DNA of 64,000 nt from Melioribacter sp. (lineage in GTDB: Bacteria > Bacteroidota > Ignavibacteria > Ignavibacteriales > Melioribacteraceae), in NCBI GenBank assembly GCA_023250955.1, contig JAHEZQ010000010.1, positions 1 through 64,000 of the forward strand, written 5' to 3'. Shown here piece by piece: positions 1-9,306 of this stretch. The position numbers and the translations under genes are program-made. The notes below the pieces were generated by a model. It was not told where the DNA came from, did no database searches, and saw only the letters and a list, made by a program, of their open reading frames with translations. Every line of letters starts with the position of its first letter. Positions within the stretch are counted from its first letter, which is position 1.

Positions 1-299
1 TAATTATGCCAACACTTATGGCGCTTGTTCAGTATGAATCTTTCGGGTATGCGGCATTAGTAGCGGCGGTAATAATTGTTGTACAGAATATTATCGGAAA
101 TATTATTGAACCCAAAATTTTTGGCGACCGTCTGGGTCTTAACCCGCTTGTAATTTTACTTTCACTTTTGGTTTGGGGCTACATTTGGGGAATAGTAGGT
201 ATGTTTCTAGCCGTTCCTTTAACTGCTATTGCAAAAATTATTTTGTCAAACTCATCATCAAAAAATTTAAGATTTATTACCAATTTGATGAGTAATTAA
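1..299 (+). CDS. AI-2E family transporter, C-terminal part
   Basis: This is the end of a membrane permease of the AI-2E/YdiK-PerM family, cut by the window edge: the frame is open upstream of the first visible ATG at 6, so the true start lies outside. About 98 residues remain. They show hydrophobic segments (roughly residues 15-33 and 47-72) separated by the family's conserved loop with NIIEPKIFGDRLGLNP, and the closing AVPLTAIAKI stretch. Family members export small molecules or ions; the substrate cannot be told from the sequence. The family call is firm, the function is not. Confidence 0.85.
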   Translation, partial: IMPTLMALVQYESFGYAALVAAVIIVVQNIIGNIIEPKIFGDRLGLNPLVILLSLLVWGYIWGIVGMFLAVPLTAIAKIILSNSSSKNLRFITNLMSN

Positions 300-301
300 T
301 T

Positions 302-340
302 GTAAGCAGTTAAAATCCCTTCTTTTTTGCTAATGCTTAC
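302..340 (+). terminator. Possible weak hairpin after the permease
   Basis: gtaagca at 302-308 is matched by tgcttac at 334-340 with a 25-base spacer that contains a run of T. It directly follows the permease stop and lies about 75 bases before the RNase P RNA. The short stem and long loop make termination uncertain. Confidence 0.25.
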
Positions 341-416
341 TCATCTCTTTTTTATTATATTTATCACAAGTGAAAAAATAAATTATTATTAAATAAAAGA
401 AGTAGAAGAACAGTTA

Positions 417-803
417 ATGATTCGTGTTGAGCAGTTGTCTCCGGCCAAAGCCGGAGGAGGAAAGTCCGAACTCCGCAGAACGAAGTGCCGGGTAACTCCC
501 GGGATACTGATTTTTTCGGTATACGGAAAGTGCCACAGAAAAAATACCGTCCGGCATTAGCCGGATAAGGGTGAAAAGGCAGGGTAAGAGCCTACCGCTT
601 CAATAGTAATATTGAAGGCAGGGCAAACCCCACTTGGTGCAAGGTCAAGCAGAAGGTCTTCCGAGTATATTCTCGGGACAAGGTTGTTCGCCTTGAATTC
701 CTTCGGGTAGACCGCTGGATCCCGAAAGTAATTTCGGGACAAGATAAATAACTGCTATCCCGATTTATCGGGAAACAAAATTCGGCTTATAGACACGGAT
801 CAT
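417..803 (+). ncRNA. rnpB: RNase P RNA (bacterial class A)
   Basis: This is the catalytic RNA that trims the 5' ends of tRNA precursors together with the RnpA protein. The 5' conserved core GAGGAAAGTCCGAACTCC (near 456-473) and the 3' core TTCGGCTTATAGACA (781-795) are both visible, as is AGATAAATAACTGC (about 742-755). The ends are set by an 11-base P1 helix: 417-427 pairs with 793-803, with one T-G wobble. The length of about 387 bases is normal for class A. Several CCCGAAA/TTTCGGG-type stems near 700-775 are lineage-specific peripheral helices. A minus-strand open frame across 557-742 is a shadow of this structured RNA. Confidence 0.95.
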
Positions 804-831
804 TTGGTGTTCTCCTTCATGGAAGGACGCC

Positions 832-2562
832 ATGCAAACAAAAAGCTGGAAAGTGAAAGAGGCGGCAGATGATAAATCTGCTCTTGCTCTTTCAGATAGT
901 CTCAATGTCTCAAGTATAGTTGCCCATCTGTTGCTTCAACGCGGTATAACAAATTTCTACGAAGCCAAATCTTTTTTCCGCCCTTCGCTCGAATCTCTTC
1001 ACGATCCTTTTTTAATGAATGGAATGCAAGAAGCCACACAGCGGGTTATTCGAGCTCTAACTACAAATGAAAAAATTTGTGTTTATGGTGATTATGATGT
1101 TGACGGAACATGCTCGGCGGCACTGATGTATTTATTCTTAAAAGAGCTCGGCGCAAATGTTGAAACATATATTCCCAACCGCATCACAGAAGGTTACGGC
1201 GTTTCAATTACCAGCATAGATATTTTAAAAGAACGCGGAATAAATCTTCTTATCACAGTTGATTGCGGAATAACCGCGGTTGAAGAAATTGCACACGCAA
1301 AAAAACTTGGAATAGAAACAATCGTTTGCGATCATCATCAGCCAAAAGATATTTTACCGGATGCATATGCCGTTCTCGATCCAATTAAACCCGGGTGTAC
1401 TTATCCTTTCAAACATTTATCCGGTGCAGGAGTAGCATTTAAACTTGCAGTTGCTGTAGGTGAAAGGATTGGCAAGAAAGATATGGCATTAAAATATCTC
1501 GATCTTGTTGCTCTCGCAGGCGCAGCAGATATAGTTCCACTATTGGATGAGAATAGAATTTTAGTTAAAGAAGGGATTGATCTAATAAACACAAATCCGC
1601 GACCGGGAATATTAGCATTGATAAAAGGTGCAAGAATGGAACCTGGAAATTTAAGTGCGGGACAAATTGTTTTCACAATTGCACCGCGCATTAATGCCGT
1701 TGGAAGATTAGGCGATGCAATCCGCGCAGTAGAACTTTTTACAACCGATAATCCTAAAAAAGCTTTGGAGCTTGCACAAGTCCTGGAAGATGAAAACATA
1801 GAAAGACGCAAGATTGATGAAATGACTTTCTCTCATGCAATGCAGCTTGTTGATTCAGAGATAGATTTTGATGCTAACCTTGGAATTGTTTTACATTATG
1901 AAGATTGGCATCCAGGTGTAATTGGAATTGTTGCCTCACGTCTTGTTGAAAAATTTCACCGTCCTGCAGTAATGTTAACAACAATTGACGGCGTTGCAAA
2001 AGGATCAGCCAGAAGTGTTCCTGGATTTAATATTTATGAAGCATTACAGAATTGTGATGATCTGTTACTGCAATTTGGAGGACATGAAGCTGCAGCAGGA
2101 CTTGCTGTTGAAATTGATAAGCTTGATGAGTTCAAACAAAGATTTAATGCTGTGTTAAGACAAAGTATGACTTCGGAAAATATTATTCACGAAATTAATA
2201 TTGATGCTAAAATTTCTTTTTCCGAAATATCTCCTAAATTTCTTAGAGTACTTGATCAATTCGCTCCGTTTGGACCCGGTAATATGCGTCCGGTTTTTCT
2301 AAGTGAAAATGTTAGTCTTGTCTATGCGCCAAGAATTGTGGGATCGAATCACATAGTAACAAGTTTCAAACAAAATGGGAACGACAAAGTTTTTGATGCA
2401 ATTGGATTTAATCTTGGTGCATTTGCTACTCATATTGATAAAGAAAAAAATTTGGTTGATATTGTATATACTATAGAATCAATTCAAAAGGACGGAAAAA
2501 CTTATCCACAAATCCGTCTGAAAGATATTCACGTTAAAGAAAATATTGTTATAGAAAAATAG
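832..2562 (+). CDS. recJ: Single-stranded-DNA-specific exonuclease RecJ
   Basis: RecJ degrades single-stranded DNA 5' to 3' in recombination and mismatch or base-excision repair. The 576-residue protein has the DHH phosphoesterase signature in order: YGDYDVDG at about 85-92, VDCG with D144, DHH at 167-169, and SGAG near 197-200. Downstream come the DHHA1 domain, with FGGHEAAAG near residue 423, and a C-terminal OB-like domain. Length matches the family. The ATG at 832 is preceded by GGAAGGA (821-827), a good ribosome site lying in the tail of a small hairpin after rnpB. It is followed closely by the yebC-like gene and ruvC, forming a nucleic-acid maintenance block. Confidence 0.96.
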   Translation: MQTKSWKVKEAADDKSALALSDSLNVSSIVAHLLLQRGITNFYEAKSFFRPSLESLHDPFLMNGMQEATQRVIRALTTNEKICVYGDYDVDGTCSAALMYLFLKELGANVETYIPNRITEGYGVSITSIDILKERGINLLITVDCGITAVEEIAHAKKLGIETIVCDHHQPKDILPDAYAVLDPIKPGCTYPFKHLSGAGVAFKLAVAVGERIGKKDMALKYLDLVALAGAADIVPLLDENRILVKEGIDLINTNPRPGILALIKGARMEPGNLSAGQIVFTIAPRINAVGRLGDAIRAVELFTTDNPKKALELAQVLEDENIERRKIDEMTFSHAMQLVDSEIDFDANLGIVLHYEDWHPGVIGIVASRLVEKFHRPAVMLTTIDGVAKGSARSVPGFNIYEALQNCDDLLLQFGGHEAAAGLAVEIDKLDEFKQRFNAVLRQSMTSENIIHEINIDAKISFSEISPKFLRVLDQFAPFGPGNMRPVFLSENVSLVYAPRIVGSNHIVTSFKQNGNDKVFDAIGFNLGAFATHIDKEKNLVDIVYTIESIQKDGKTYPQIRLKDIHVKENIVIEK

Positions 2563-2587
2563 CAACTAATAATAGACGGATAATTTT

Positions 2588-3313
2588 ATGTCAGGCCATT
2601 CTAAGTGGGCAACAATTAGAAGAAAGAAGGGCGCTCTTGATGCAAAACGGGGGAAAATATTTACAAGATTAATTAGAGAAATTACTATTGCTGCAAGACA
2701 AGGCGGAGGTGACCCAGATGGAAATCCCAGATTACGTCTTGCGATAGATAATGCAAAAGCTGCAAACATGCCCGCTGATAACATTGAACGAGCAATTAAA
2801 AAAGCCACTGGCGAACTTGAAGGTTCGCAAATCTCAGAATTGATTTATGAAGGATACGGACCCGGTGGCGTAGCTATTCTTGTTGAAGTTGCAACGGATA
2901 ATAAAAACAGAACTGTTGCAGAGATCCGTCATATTTTTAGCAGAGGAAACGGTAATATGGGCGAAACGGGATCTGTTGCCTGGATGTTTGAGCGAAAGGG
3001 AATAATAACAGTTAAGCGCGAAAATAAATCCGAAGACGAAATGATGGAAATAATTCTTGATGCTGGTGCAGATGATCTTAGCACTGAAGAAGAATTTTTT
3101 GAAGTAACAACAACTCTTGAAAATTTTGAGCATGTAAGAAAAACGTTAATTGATAAAAAACTGACCGTAGAAAATGCCTCACTGCATTGGACAGCAAAGA
3201 ATTTAACTTCCGTTAAAGGAGAGGACGCTGAAAAATTAATTAAGTTGATTGAAGCAATAGAAGAAAGCGATGATCTTCAAAATGTTTTTACTAATGCAGA
3301 TTTTATAGAATGA
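2588..3313 (+). CDS. YebC/PmpR family regulatory or translation factor
   Basis: This 241-residue protein belongs to the YebC family (TACO1 in mitochondria). Members have been described as DNA-binding regulators, for example of quorum sensing and of ruvC-linked genes, and more recently as ribosome-associated factors that relieve stalling on proline stretches. The diagnostic N-terminus MSGHSKWATIRRKKGALD is present, as are ARQGGGDPDGNPRLR and YEGYGPGGVA. It lies 25 bases after recJ and 4 bases before ruvC; the yebC-ruvC linkage is widespread in bacteria. Which of the proposed roles applies here cannot be decided from the sequence. Confidence 0.93.
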   Translation: MSGHSKWATIRRKKGALDAKRGKIFTRLIREITIAARQGGGDPDGNPRLRLAIDNAKAANMPADNIERAIKKATGELEGSQISELIYEGYGPGGVAILVEVATDNKNRTVAEIRHIFSRGNGNMGETGSVAWMFERKGIITVKRENKSEDEMMEIILDAGADDLSTEEEFFEVTTTLENFEHVRKTLIDKKLTVENASLHWTAKNLTSVKGEDAEKLIKLIEAIEESDDLQNVFTNADFIE

Positions 3314-3317
3314 ATAA

Positions 3318-3854
3318 ATGAGAATACTCGGCGTTGACCCCGGCACAATATTTACTGGTTACGGAATAATAGATTTTGAAAGTAACGAACTGAAATATGT
3401 CTCAGCAGGAATTATTAAAATTCCCACCACAAAAGAAATGTCACCACGGCTTCTGATAATTTATAATGAATTAGACAATATGATTAAACAATTCCACCCG
3501 GACGAGTTTGCTCTCGAAACTGCATTTTATGGAAAAAATGTTCAGTCGGCACTCAAAATCGGCTATGCACGCGGGGTTTCTATGCTGGCGGCAGCTCATA
3601 ACGATGTTCCAATGAAAGAATACTCCCCGAGAGAAATTAAAAAATCGGTTGTGGGAAACGGGGCTGCATCAAAAGAACAAGTGCAGTACATGATTAAGAA
3701 GCTTCTTGCACTCCGTAAGACAAAAATGAAATTTGATGAAAGCGATGCGCTTGCTGTTGCCATCTGTCATGCGTTCAAAGTAAATTCATTTTCAAAGAAA
3801 AGTAAAAACTGGAAAGAATTTATTTTAGAAAATCCGGATAGAGTTATTGGATGA
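3318..3854 (+). CDS. ruvC: Crossover junction endodeoxyribonuclease RuvC
   Basis: RuvC is the Holliday-junction resolvase that cuts the junction held by RuvAB. All four acidic active-site residues of the RNase H-like fold are visible: D7 in GVDPGT, E67 in ALETAFYGKN, and D140 and D143 in FDESDALAVAICHA. At 178 residues it has the family's usual length. It starts 4 bases after the yebC-like gene, so the two are almost certainly cotranscribed, and ruvA follows about 0.85 kb later. No ruvB is seen in the window. Confidence 0.96.
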   Translation: MRILGVDPGTIFTGYGIIDFESNELKYVSAGIIKIPTTKEMSPRLLIIYNELDNMIKQFHPDEFALETAFYGKNVQSALKIGYARGVSMLAAAHNDVPMKEYSPREIKKSVVGNGAASKEQVQYMIKKLLALRKTKMKFDESDALAVAICHAFKVNSFSKKSKNWKEFILENPDRVIG

Positions 3855-3945
3855 TAAAATTTTTTCTTGCTGTTAAGATAAACTTGTCCGAAGTTGCGTT
3901 GGGAAAATTCCTCTAAATTAACACTAACTAAATATCGAGGAAGGA

Positions 3946-4650
3946 ATGAAACGATCAAGGTTATTACTCTTATTAACAGCAATTCTTACCACGAATATTT
4001 CTCTTTTAGCACAAAACGATTCGGTGAGCTACAAAAATCAATTGCAGTTTAATTTGATTAACGGATATTCTCTTTCTTATGTGAATTTATTTTGCTCTTC
4101 ATCAGGAATAAGATATAAAATTGATTTTGGCATGCATGGTTCTTTTCAGAATTGGGACCATAATCAAAGTTCATCTATTAATGACTTAAATACCCCGACC
4201 AACCAACAACAGACGTTTAAAGAGAATCAAGAAAATGTCACTCAAAATTTTAACGTTTCAGTTAATTATTTGTGGATTTCTAATATTGCCAAGGAAGTAA
4301 ATTTATATTTGGGCGGTGGTCCTTTAATTACTTTTTATAGAAATCATACTGAAAATAACAGCGAAGAAGTTCCTTCCACCCAGAACAGTTATAATAAATC
4401 GTTTTATGAAACCACATCTTCATCCTTTGGTTTAGGTATACAGGGAGTTATTGGTGTGGAATGTAATTTAACAGAAAAAATTTCTTTGCTTGCAGAATTT
4501 AATTTAAATGGTACTTATAGTTGGGATCACTGGAAATTTGAAGACGAGAGTGAAACTACCAATCTAAGTAGAGTTGAAAATAGCGAAGACGGTCATTCGT
4601 GGAATTATGAATTAAATAATATTAAGGTTGGAATTGCATATCGTTTCTAA
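3946..4650 (+). CDS. Predicted outer-membrane beta-barrel protein
   Basis: A 234-residue exported protein of unknown function. Residues 1-22 form a signal peptide ending LLAQ. The rest is a series of alternating hydrophobic and polar strands rich in N, S, Y and F, with a middle glycine-rich strand (YLGGGPLITFYRN) and a C-terminus ending in aromatic F (GIAYRF), a common last strand of outer-membrane barrels. It sits between ruvC and ruvA on the same strand but has no functional link to them. I see no specific family motif; a small porin or adhesin-like barrel is the best description. Confidence 0.6.
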   Translation: MKRSRLLLLLTAILTTNISLLAQNDSVSYKNQLQFNLINGYSLSYVNLFCSSSGIRYKIDFGMHGSFQNWDHNQSSSINDLNTPTNQQQTFKENQENVTQNFNVSVNYLWISNIAKEVNLYLGGGPLITFYRNHTENNSEEVPSTQNSYNKSFYETTSSSFGLGIQGVIGVECNLTEKISLLAEFNLNGTYSWDHWKFEDESETTNLSRVENSEDGHSWNYELNNIKVGIAYRF

Positions 4651-4700
4651 GTTTTGTCATTAATTCAAAGTAAACTTTGTTCTAACTCAATAATTAATAT

Positions 4701-5288
4701 ATGATTGGATACTTACACGGGAAAATAATTTCTAAGAAACCGACGAAACTCTTGGTTGATGTTAACGGCGTTGGGTATCTTGTTAATATTTCAATCAGCA
4801 CTTTTGAAAAAATAGCCGACAAAGAAGAAGTTTCTCTCTACACTTATTTAAGCGTCCGGGAATCCGCAATGGATCTTTACGGATTCTACACTCTCGCAGA
4901 AAAAGAAATGTTTGAATTATTAATTAGCGTAAGCGGGATTGGACCAAAATCTGCACAAAGCATTTTATCCGGAATACAGATAGAAGATTTGAAAGAAGCG
5001 TTAAGAACTGGAAATATATCTAGATTGATTTCAATTCCCGGTATAGGTAGAAAAACAGCTGAAAGATTATTGGTTGAATTGAGAGATAAAGCGGATTCAG
5101 TTGCTGACAGTAGTGAAGATTTTAAGACGGGCGTTTCAACAATCCGCTACGATGCTATAACAGCTTTGGTTAATCTTGGCTACAATCAGAAAGTAGCCGA
5201 AAGAGCAGTAAGAGCAATTATTGATCGTAATTCGAATATCTCAATTGAAGATTTAATAAAAGAAACTTTGGTGAGTTTAAACAGCTAA
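4701..5288 (+). CDS. ruvA: Holliday junction DNA helicase subunit RuvA
   Basis: RuvA binds four-way junctions and loads the RuvB motor for branch migration. The 195-residue protein shows the N-terminal OB fold (MIGYLHGKI, VNGVGYLVNIS), two helix-hairpin-helix motifs (SVSGIGPKSAQSIL near residues 77-90 and SIPGIGRKTAERLL near 112-125) and the C-terminal RuvB-contacting domain (ALVNLGYNQKVAERAV). Length and domain order are typical. It ends just before a strong bidirectional terminator. Confidence 0.96.
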   Translation: MIGYLHGKIISKKPTKLLVDVNGVGYLVNISISTFEKIADKEEVSLYTYLSVRESAMDLYGFYTLAEKEMFELLISVSGIGPKSAQSILSGIQIEDLKEALRTGNISRLISIPGIGRKTAERLLVELRDKADSVADSSEDFKTGVSTIRYDAITALVNLGYNQKVAERAVRAIIDRNSNISIEDLIKETLVSLNS

Positions 5289-5291
5289 GTA

Positions 5292-5322
5292 GAAACCCGA
5301 TTCCTTCAAGGAATCGGGTTTC
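5292..5322. terminator. Bidirectional rho-independent terminator
   Basis: A 15-base perfect inverted repeat (5292-5306 with 5308-5322, built on GAAACCCGATTCC) lies between the converging ends of ruvA and the M56 protease gene. A-rich and T-rich flanks allow it to work on both strands. Confidence 0.85.
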
Positions 5323-5333
5323 TTAATGTTGAA

Positions 5334-7454
5334 CTAATCATTAATTCTAAATTTTTCATCGCCAATATCTTTCCCGAAATATTTTTTGTATAACTCAAGA
5401 TATTTTTTATGAAGTTCCGGCGGAATATTTTTTCCATTTACTTTCATTTCATCTTTTGAAAGATTAAAATCATCAAGATCATCTCCCGGTTTTAGCAAAT
5501 TATCTTTTACCAATTCATCTTTAGTCTCATTAACAAATTCTTTCAGAACCTTTATCTTCTCTTTAAGTTTTCCCATGTTTGCATTAAGCTCTTCCATGTT
5601 CTTCTTAAAAGCTTCGCTGTTCGGACCGCTCTTTTTCATTTCTTCGTTAAATTTTTCCGTATCAAATTTTAAGTTTTTCATATTTTCTTTCAGCTCTTTC
5701 ATGGATTCCTTAAATGCTTCGTTATCAAATTTAAAATCCTTCATCTTTTCTTTCAATTCCTTCATAGACTCTTTAAATGTTTCATTGTCAAATTTTAAGC
5801 TGTCCATTCCTTCAAAATGCATTGGCGGAATTGTTATAGACGGAATATCAATCTTTGGAATATGAATAGGAGGAATCTTAAATGAATGCATTGCAAAATT
5901 CTCGCGAAGATTTTTTTGTAACTCTTTCATAAGGGTTTTATTTATTGTTGAATCAAGATCAATTGGTGGAATAGGCGGAATGTCAAAATCGAAATCAAAG
6001 TTGTGATTATAACTGTAATTACCCTTAAATTTTTTCATCTTCTCCTTAAACTGTTTCATTTCCGCTTTGTATTTATTCATGCTGCCGTGGAATTCTTCCA
6101 TTGCCGAATCATATTCATTAAGCCGCTCTGTTATTTTATTTTCATATTTATTCAGATCATTTTCGGGTACCTTCTCTCCATCAATATATAATTCCTCTAG
6201 CTTTCCATTATTTAACTTTGCTTTAATTTTTTTCCCTTCACCATTAACATCGTCATAAAATTTTAGAGTACGTTTTCCTTTCTTGAGCGATGTCGTGTCG
6301 GGAATAGAGCCGAGATCACTAACCGGACTCTTGAAAGAGGAATTATCACTTAATGATGTAACTGGATTAATAAAAGAAACTGTCGTTAATCCGCGTGGAT
6401 TCTCTTTTGCCGAGGCGGAAGAATAAATTGATACTGCCGTCATTACTAAAAGTAAAACGGCGAATGCGGCGAACTTAACGCCATACGAAGTGTTCTTATT
6501 TTTTGTTGTCATTCTATTTATTCTCCTAAATAATTGATTTTTCTTCCCGATCGCTGCAAGAGCCAGTTCATTTTCTTCAGAGCAAATTTGTTGCAAGTTG
6601 TACAGAGCTTTGAAATAAACCAAAGAGCCGCCGCATAATTTTAACGTTAGATCATCGCAGCAATTTTCTCTTTCGCCGTCGATTGTTGATGCAACCCACC
6701 ATACAACAGGATGGTAAAAGAAAATTGTCTCGATCAATGTTTGAATTAGATTAAGTATAAAGTCGTAACGTTTTATATGAGCGAGTTCATGAATAATTAT
6801 TGCTTCAACTTGATCTTGCGGTAAACCGGTTAACATTCCCAGCGGAAGCAAAATCACCGGCTTTAAATATCCCATTGCAACAGGCACTTTTACTTTTGTT
6901 GATTCATATATTTCAACTAACTGTTTAATGCCAATGCTACTTGAAAGCTCTTTTAATCTGAAAACCCAAAAATCATCTAATGATTTTAGTCCTACAGTTC
7001 TCAACCGTTGCACATAAAGTACACCTCCGATAAAACGCATCGAGAAAAGAATAAATCCCAACAGCCAGAGAGTAACAATTACAGAAACATTCTGTGAAAA
7101 ATAATATTCAATTACTTTTACAAAACTTATGGTTGTGTTGGATACTTCCGCGCCCGAAACATTTGTTAATAATTGTGATGAAACTGTATTACTAGGACTA
7201 ACACTTAAATCCGGATATGCAGAATTTGCTGATGGATCATAAACTTGAATAAAAGTTGCCAAGGAAAAGAGGAAGATTAAAACTAAAGCAGCGAAGGATA
7301 AATTATAACGAAGCTGTGCACTTTTTTTGCCGGTTATTAATAAAACACCGCTAAGTAAAATGGCAATCATAGCTCCTTGCCATAATGAGTGAAAGATTGT
7401 CCAGCCGATTGCCTTTATTAATTCTTCGGGTATGAAGTTATAAATAAAGTTCAT
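5334..7454 (-). CDS. M56 family (BlaR1/MecR1-like) membrane metalloprotease with coiled-coil C-terminus
   Basis: In BlaR1-type systems this integral membrane zinc protease senses an outside signal and then causes loss of its partner BlaI repressor. The 706-residue protein has about five hydrophobic segments (near residues 14-40, 51-71, 122-144, 236-258 and 326-346) and the gluzincin motif HELAH at 222-226 with a following ENCCDD (263-268) that suits the third zinc ligand region. After about residue 350 there is no penicillin-binding domain. Instead there is a low-complexity tail with a Pro/Ile segment and repeated charged heptads (for example FKESMKELKEKMKDFKFD), ending in KNIPPELHKKY. The start overlaps the blaI-like stop by four bases, so the two are one operon. 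Confidence 0.85.
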   Translation of the reverse strand: MNFIYNFIPEELIKAIGWTIFHSLWQGAMIAILLSGVLLITGKKSAQLRYNLSFAALVLIFLFSLATFIQVYDPSANSAYPDLSVSPSNTVSSQLLTNVSGAEVSNTTISFVKVIEYYFSQNVSVIVTLWLLGFILFSMRFIGGVLYVQRLRTVGLKSLDDFWVFRLKELSSSIGIKQLVEIYESTKVKVPVAMGYLKPVILLPLGMLTGLPQDQVEAIIIHELAHIKRYDFILNLIQTLIETIFFYHPVVWWVASTIDGERENCCDDLTLKLCGGSLVYFKALYNLQQICSEENELALAAIGKKNQLFRRINRMTTKNKNTSYGVKFAAFAVLLLVMTAVSIYSSASAKENPRGLTTVSFINPVTSLSDNSSFKSPVSDLGSIPDTTSLKKGKRTLKFYDDVNGEGKKIKAKLNNGKLEELYIDGEKVPENDLNKYENKITERLNEYDSAMEEFHGSMNKYKAEMKQFKEKMKKFKGNYSYNHNFDFDFDIPPIPPIDLDSTINKTLMKELQKNLRENFAMHSFKIPPIHIPKIDIPSITIPPMHFEGMDSLKFDNETFKESMKELKEKMKDFKFDNEAFKESMKELKENMKNLKFDTEKFNEEMKKSGPNSEAFKKNMEELNANMGKLKEKIKVLKEFVNETKDELVKDNLLKPGDDLDDFNLSKDEMKVNGKNIPPELHKKYLELYKKYFGKDIGDEKFRIND

Positions 7455-7840
7455 CTCTGATCCCTTTCAATTTGATTTAACAACTCTTTTATTTTTTTCA
7501 ATTCTTCTTTTGATGGTTGAGAATTTCCAAGCGCTTGCATTACAAGATTAGTCGCCGAACCGCTGAATGCAGTTTCTAAAAGTTTATCAAGTAAAACTTT
7601 TTGAATGTCGTTTTGTTTTATTAGTGCTTTATAAACATGACTTCTTTCATTTTCATCTCGTTCAACTAAATTTTTCTCAAACATTATCTGAAGCATTTTT
7701 AAAGTTGTAGTGTAGCCGGTTTCTTTTTTCTCGTTTAACTTTTCATTAACAGCTTTAACTGTTGAAGCTCCGTTCTGCCATAAGATTTGTAGAATTTCTA
7801 ATTCGGAATCTGTTGGTTTTGGTGTTTGTTTCTTTGCCAT
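7451..7840 (-). CDS. BlaI/MecI/CopY family transcriptional repressor
   Basis: A 129-residue winged-helix repressor. The N-terminal two thirds show the family's helix-turn-helix (PTDSELEILQILWQNG, then TGYTTTLKMLQIM with the recognition helix). The C-terminal helices (EELKKIKELLNQIE) form the dimerisation part that M56 partners target. It precedes and overlaps the M56 protease gene, the standard arrangement. It probably represses its own operon through the palindrome at 7884-7899, 44 bases upstream of its start. Confidence 0.9.
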   Translation of the reverse strand: MAKKQTPKPTDSELEILQILWQNGASTVKAVNEKLNEKKETGYTTTLKMLQIMFEKNLVERDENERSHVYKALIKQNDIQKVLLDKLLETAFSGSATNLVMQALGNSQPSKEELKKIKELLNQIERDQR

Positions 7841-7883
7841 TATTAAACCTTTTGTTTTCTCAATCCTTGAGACGACTGATTCA

Positions 7884-7899
7884 TACGAAAAGTTTCGTA
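7884..7899. promoter_or_regulatory. Candidate BlaI-type operator
   Basis: TACGAAA at 7884-7890 is matched by TTTCGTA at 7893-7899 with a two-base centre. Known BlaI/MecI operators are short TAC...GTA palindromes of similar size. It lies between the repressor gene and divergent thrC, so it could affect either promoter; the repressor operon is the likelier target. Confidence 0.5.
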
Positions 7900-8005
7900 G
7901 TAAAGCTAAAAAAAGTTTGATGCTGTTAAAAACGCGGGATTTGCTTTACAAATAGCGATTCTGGACTTATTTTATGATTAATTATAAAGAAGAAAAGGAA
8001 ATAGC

Positions 8006-9172
8006 ATGAGTCACTTTACACATCTTGAATGCGGTTATTGCGGAAAAATTTACGATAAAAATAAATTATGGAATCTTTGTCCTGAGTGCAGCAAACCGCT
8101 GTTGGCGCGTTATGATTTGGAATCTGCACGCAAAAATTTTACCAAAGATAAATTAAAAAAAAGAGAATCAACACTTTGGCGGTATCATGAAATGCTGCCG
8201 GTTTTAGAAACAAAATTTCGTTTATCTCTAGGCGAAGGATTTACTCCGTTAATCCGCGCATCACGTTTGGGAAATGAAGTTGGAATGAAAAATCTTTTTA
8301 TAAAAGATGAAGGAATGAATCCAACAACATCATTCAAAGCGCGCGGATTGTGTTTGGCAATTTCGAAAGCAAACGAACTTGGTGTGAAAGAAGTTTCGAT
8401 TCCATCTGCAGGAAATGCCGCCGGTGCAATGAGCGCTTACGCCGCTCTAGCGGGAATGAAATCTTTTGTGTTCATGCCGAAAGATGTTCCTCAACCGTTT
8501 ATAGCAGAGTGCAAGGCTTTTGGCGCCGAAGTTACTTTAGTTGACGGATTAATAACCGATTGCGGAAAACTTGCTGCAGAAGGAGTAAAAAAATTCGGAA
8601 GGTTTGATGTATCCACTTTGAAAGAACCATATAGAATTGAAGGAAAAAAAACAATGGGTTATGAAGTTGCAGAACAAATGAACTGGAAAGTGCCTGACGT
8701 AATAATTTATCCAACCGGAGGTGGAACAGGATTAATCGGAATGTGGAAAGCATTTGATGAAATGGAAAAATTAGGGTGGATCGGTTCAAAACGTCCGAGA
8801 ATGGTTTCGGTTCAATCAACCGGATGTGCACCGATGGTAAAAGCGTTTAATGATGGAAAAGAATTTGCAGAGATGTGGACTGGCGCAAAAACAATTGCTG
8901 ATGGTTTACGTGTTCCGGCAGCAGTCGGAGATTTTTTAATCTTGCGTGCAATTAGAGAAAGTAACGGCACGGCAGTAGCTGTGAGCGACGAAGAAATTTT
9001 TGAAAGCACAAATATGATTGGAAAAACTGAAGGAATTTTCGCCGCTCCCGAAGGAGGCGCAACTTTAGCGGCATTGAAAAGTTTATTAAACTCCGGCTGG
9101 ATTAAGAAAGATGAATCGATTGTATTGTTTAATACCGGAAGCGGGCATAAGTATTATAATCTTTGGAAATAA
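8006..9172 (+). CDS. thrC: Threonine synthase
   Basis: It makes threonine from O-phosphohomoserine using pyridoxal phosphate. The 388-residue protein carries the PLP lysine K111 in TTSFKARG, the phosphate-binding loops SAGNAAGAMSAYA and YPTGGGTGLIGM, and the substrate-loop signature near AAPEGGAT. An N-terminal zinc ribbon (C9-x2-C12 and C25-x2-C28) identifies the longer thrC class found in many bacteria and archaea. The gene stands alone, divergent from the repressor operon; no other threonine genes are adjacent. Confidence 0.92.
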   Translation: MSHFTHLECGYCGKIYDKNKLWNLCPECSKPLLARYDLESARKNFTKDKLKKRESTLWRYHEMLPVLETKFRLSLGEGFTPLIRASRLGNEVGMKNLFIKDEGMNPTTSFKARGLCLAISKANELGVKEVSIPSAGNAAGAMSAYAALAGMKSFVFMPKDVPQPFIAECKAFGAEVTLVDGLITDCGKLAAEGVKKFGRFDVSTLKEPYRIEGKKTMGYEVAEQMNWKVPDVIIYPTGGGTGLIGMWKAFDEMEKLGWIGSKRPRMVSVQSTGCAPMVKAFNDGKEFAEMWTGAKTIADGLRVPAAVGDFLILRAIRESNGTAVAVSDEEIFESTNMIGKTEGIFAAPEGGATLAALKSLLNSGWIKKDESIVLFNTGSGHKYYNLWK

Positions 9173-9306
9173 TGGCAATATGTAGAGGACAAAACGAAGA
9201 GCGCAGAGGGAAATTTATATTTGCACGCTAAATTTAACACACTATCTACCGCATTCATCATCCACTACCTTCCTTCTGTATTCTGTCACCTTTTTTCCGC
9301 ATTTTA

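Noticed and set aside
557-742. Minus-strand open frame
   Set aside because: It lies wholly within the structured RNase P RNA and has no ribosome site.
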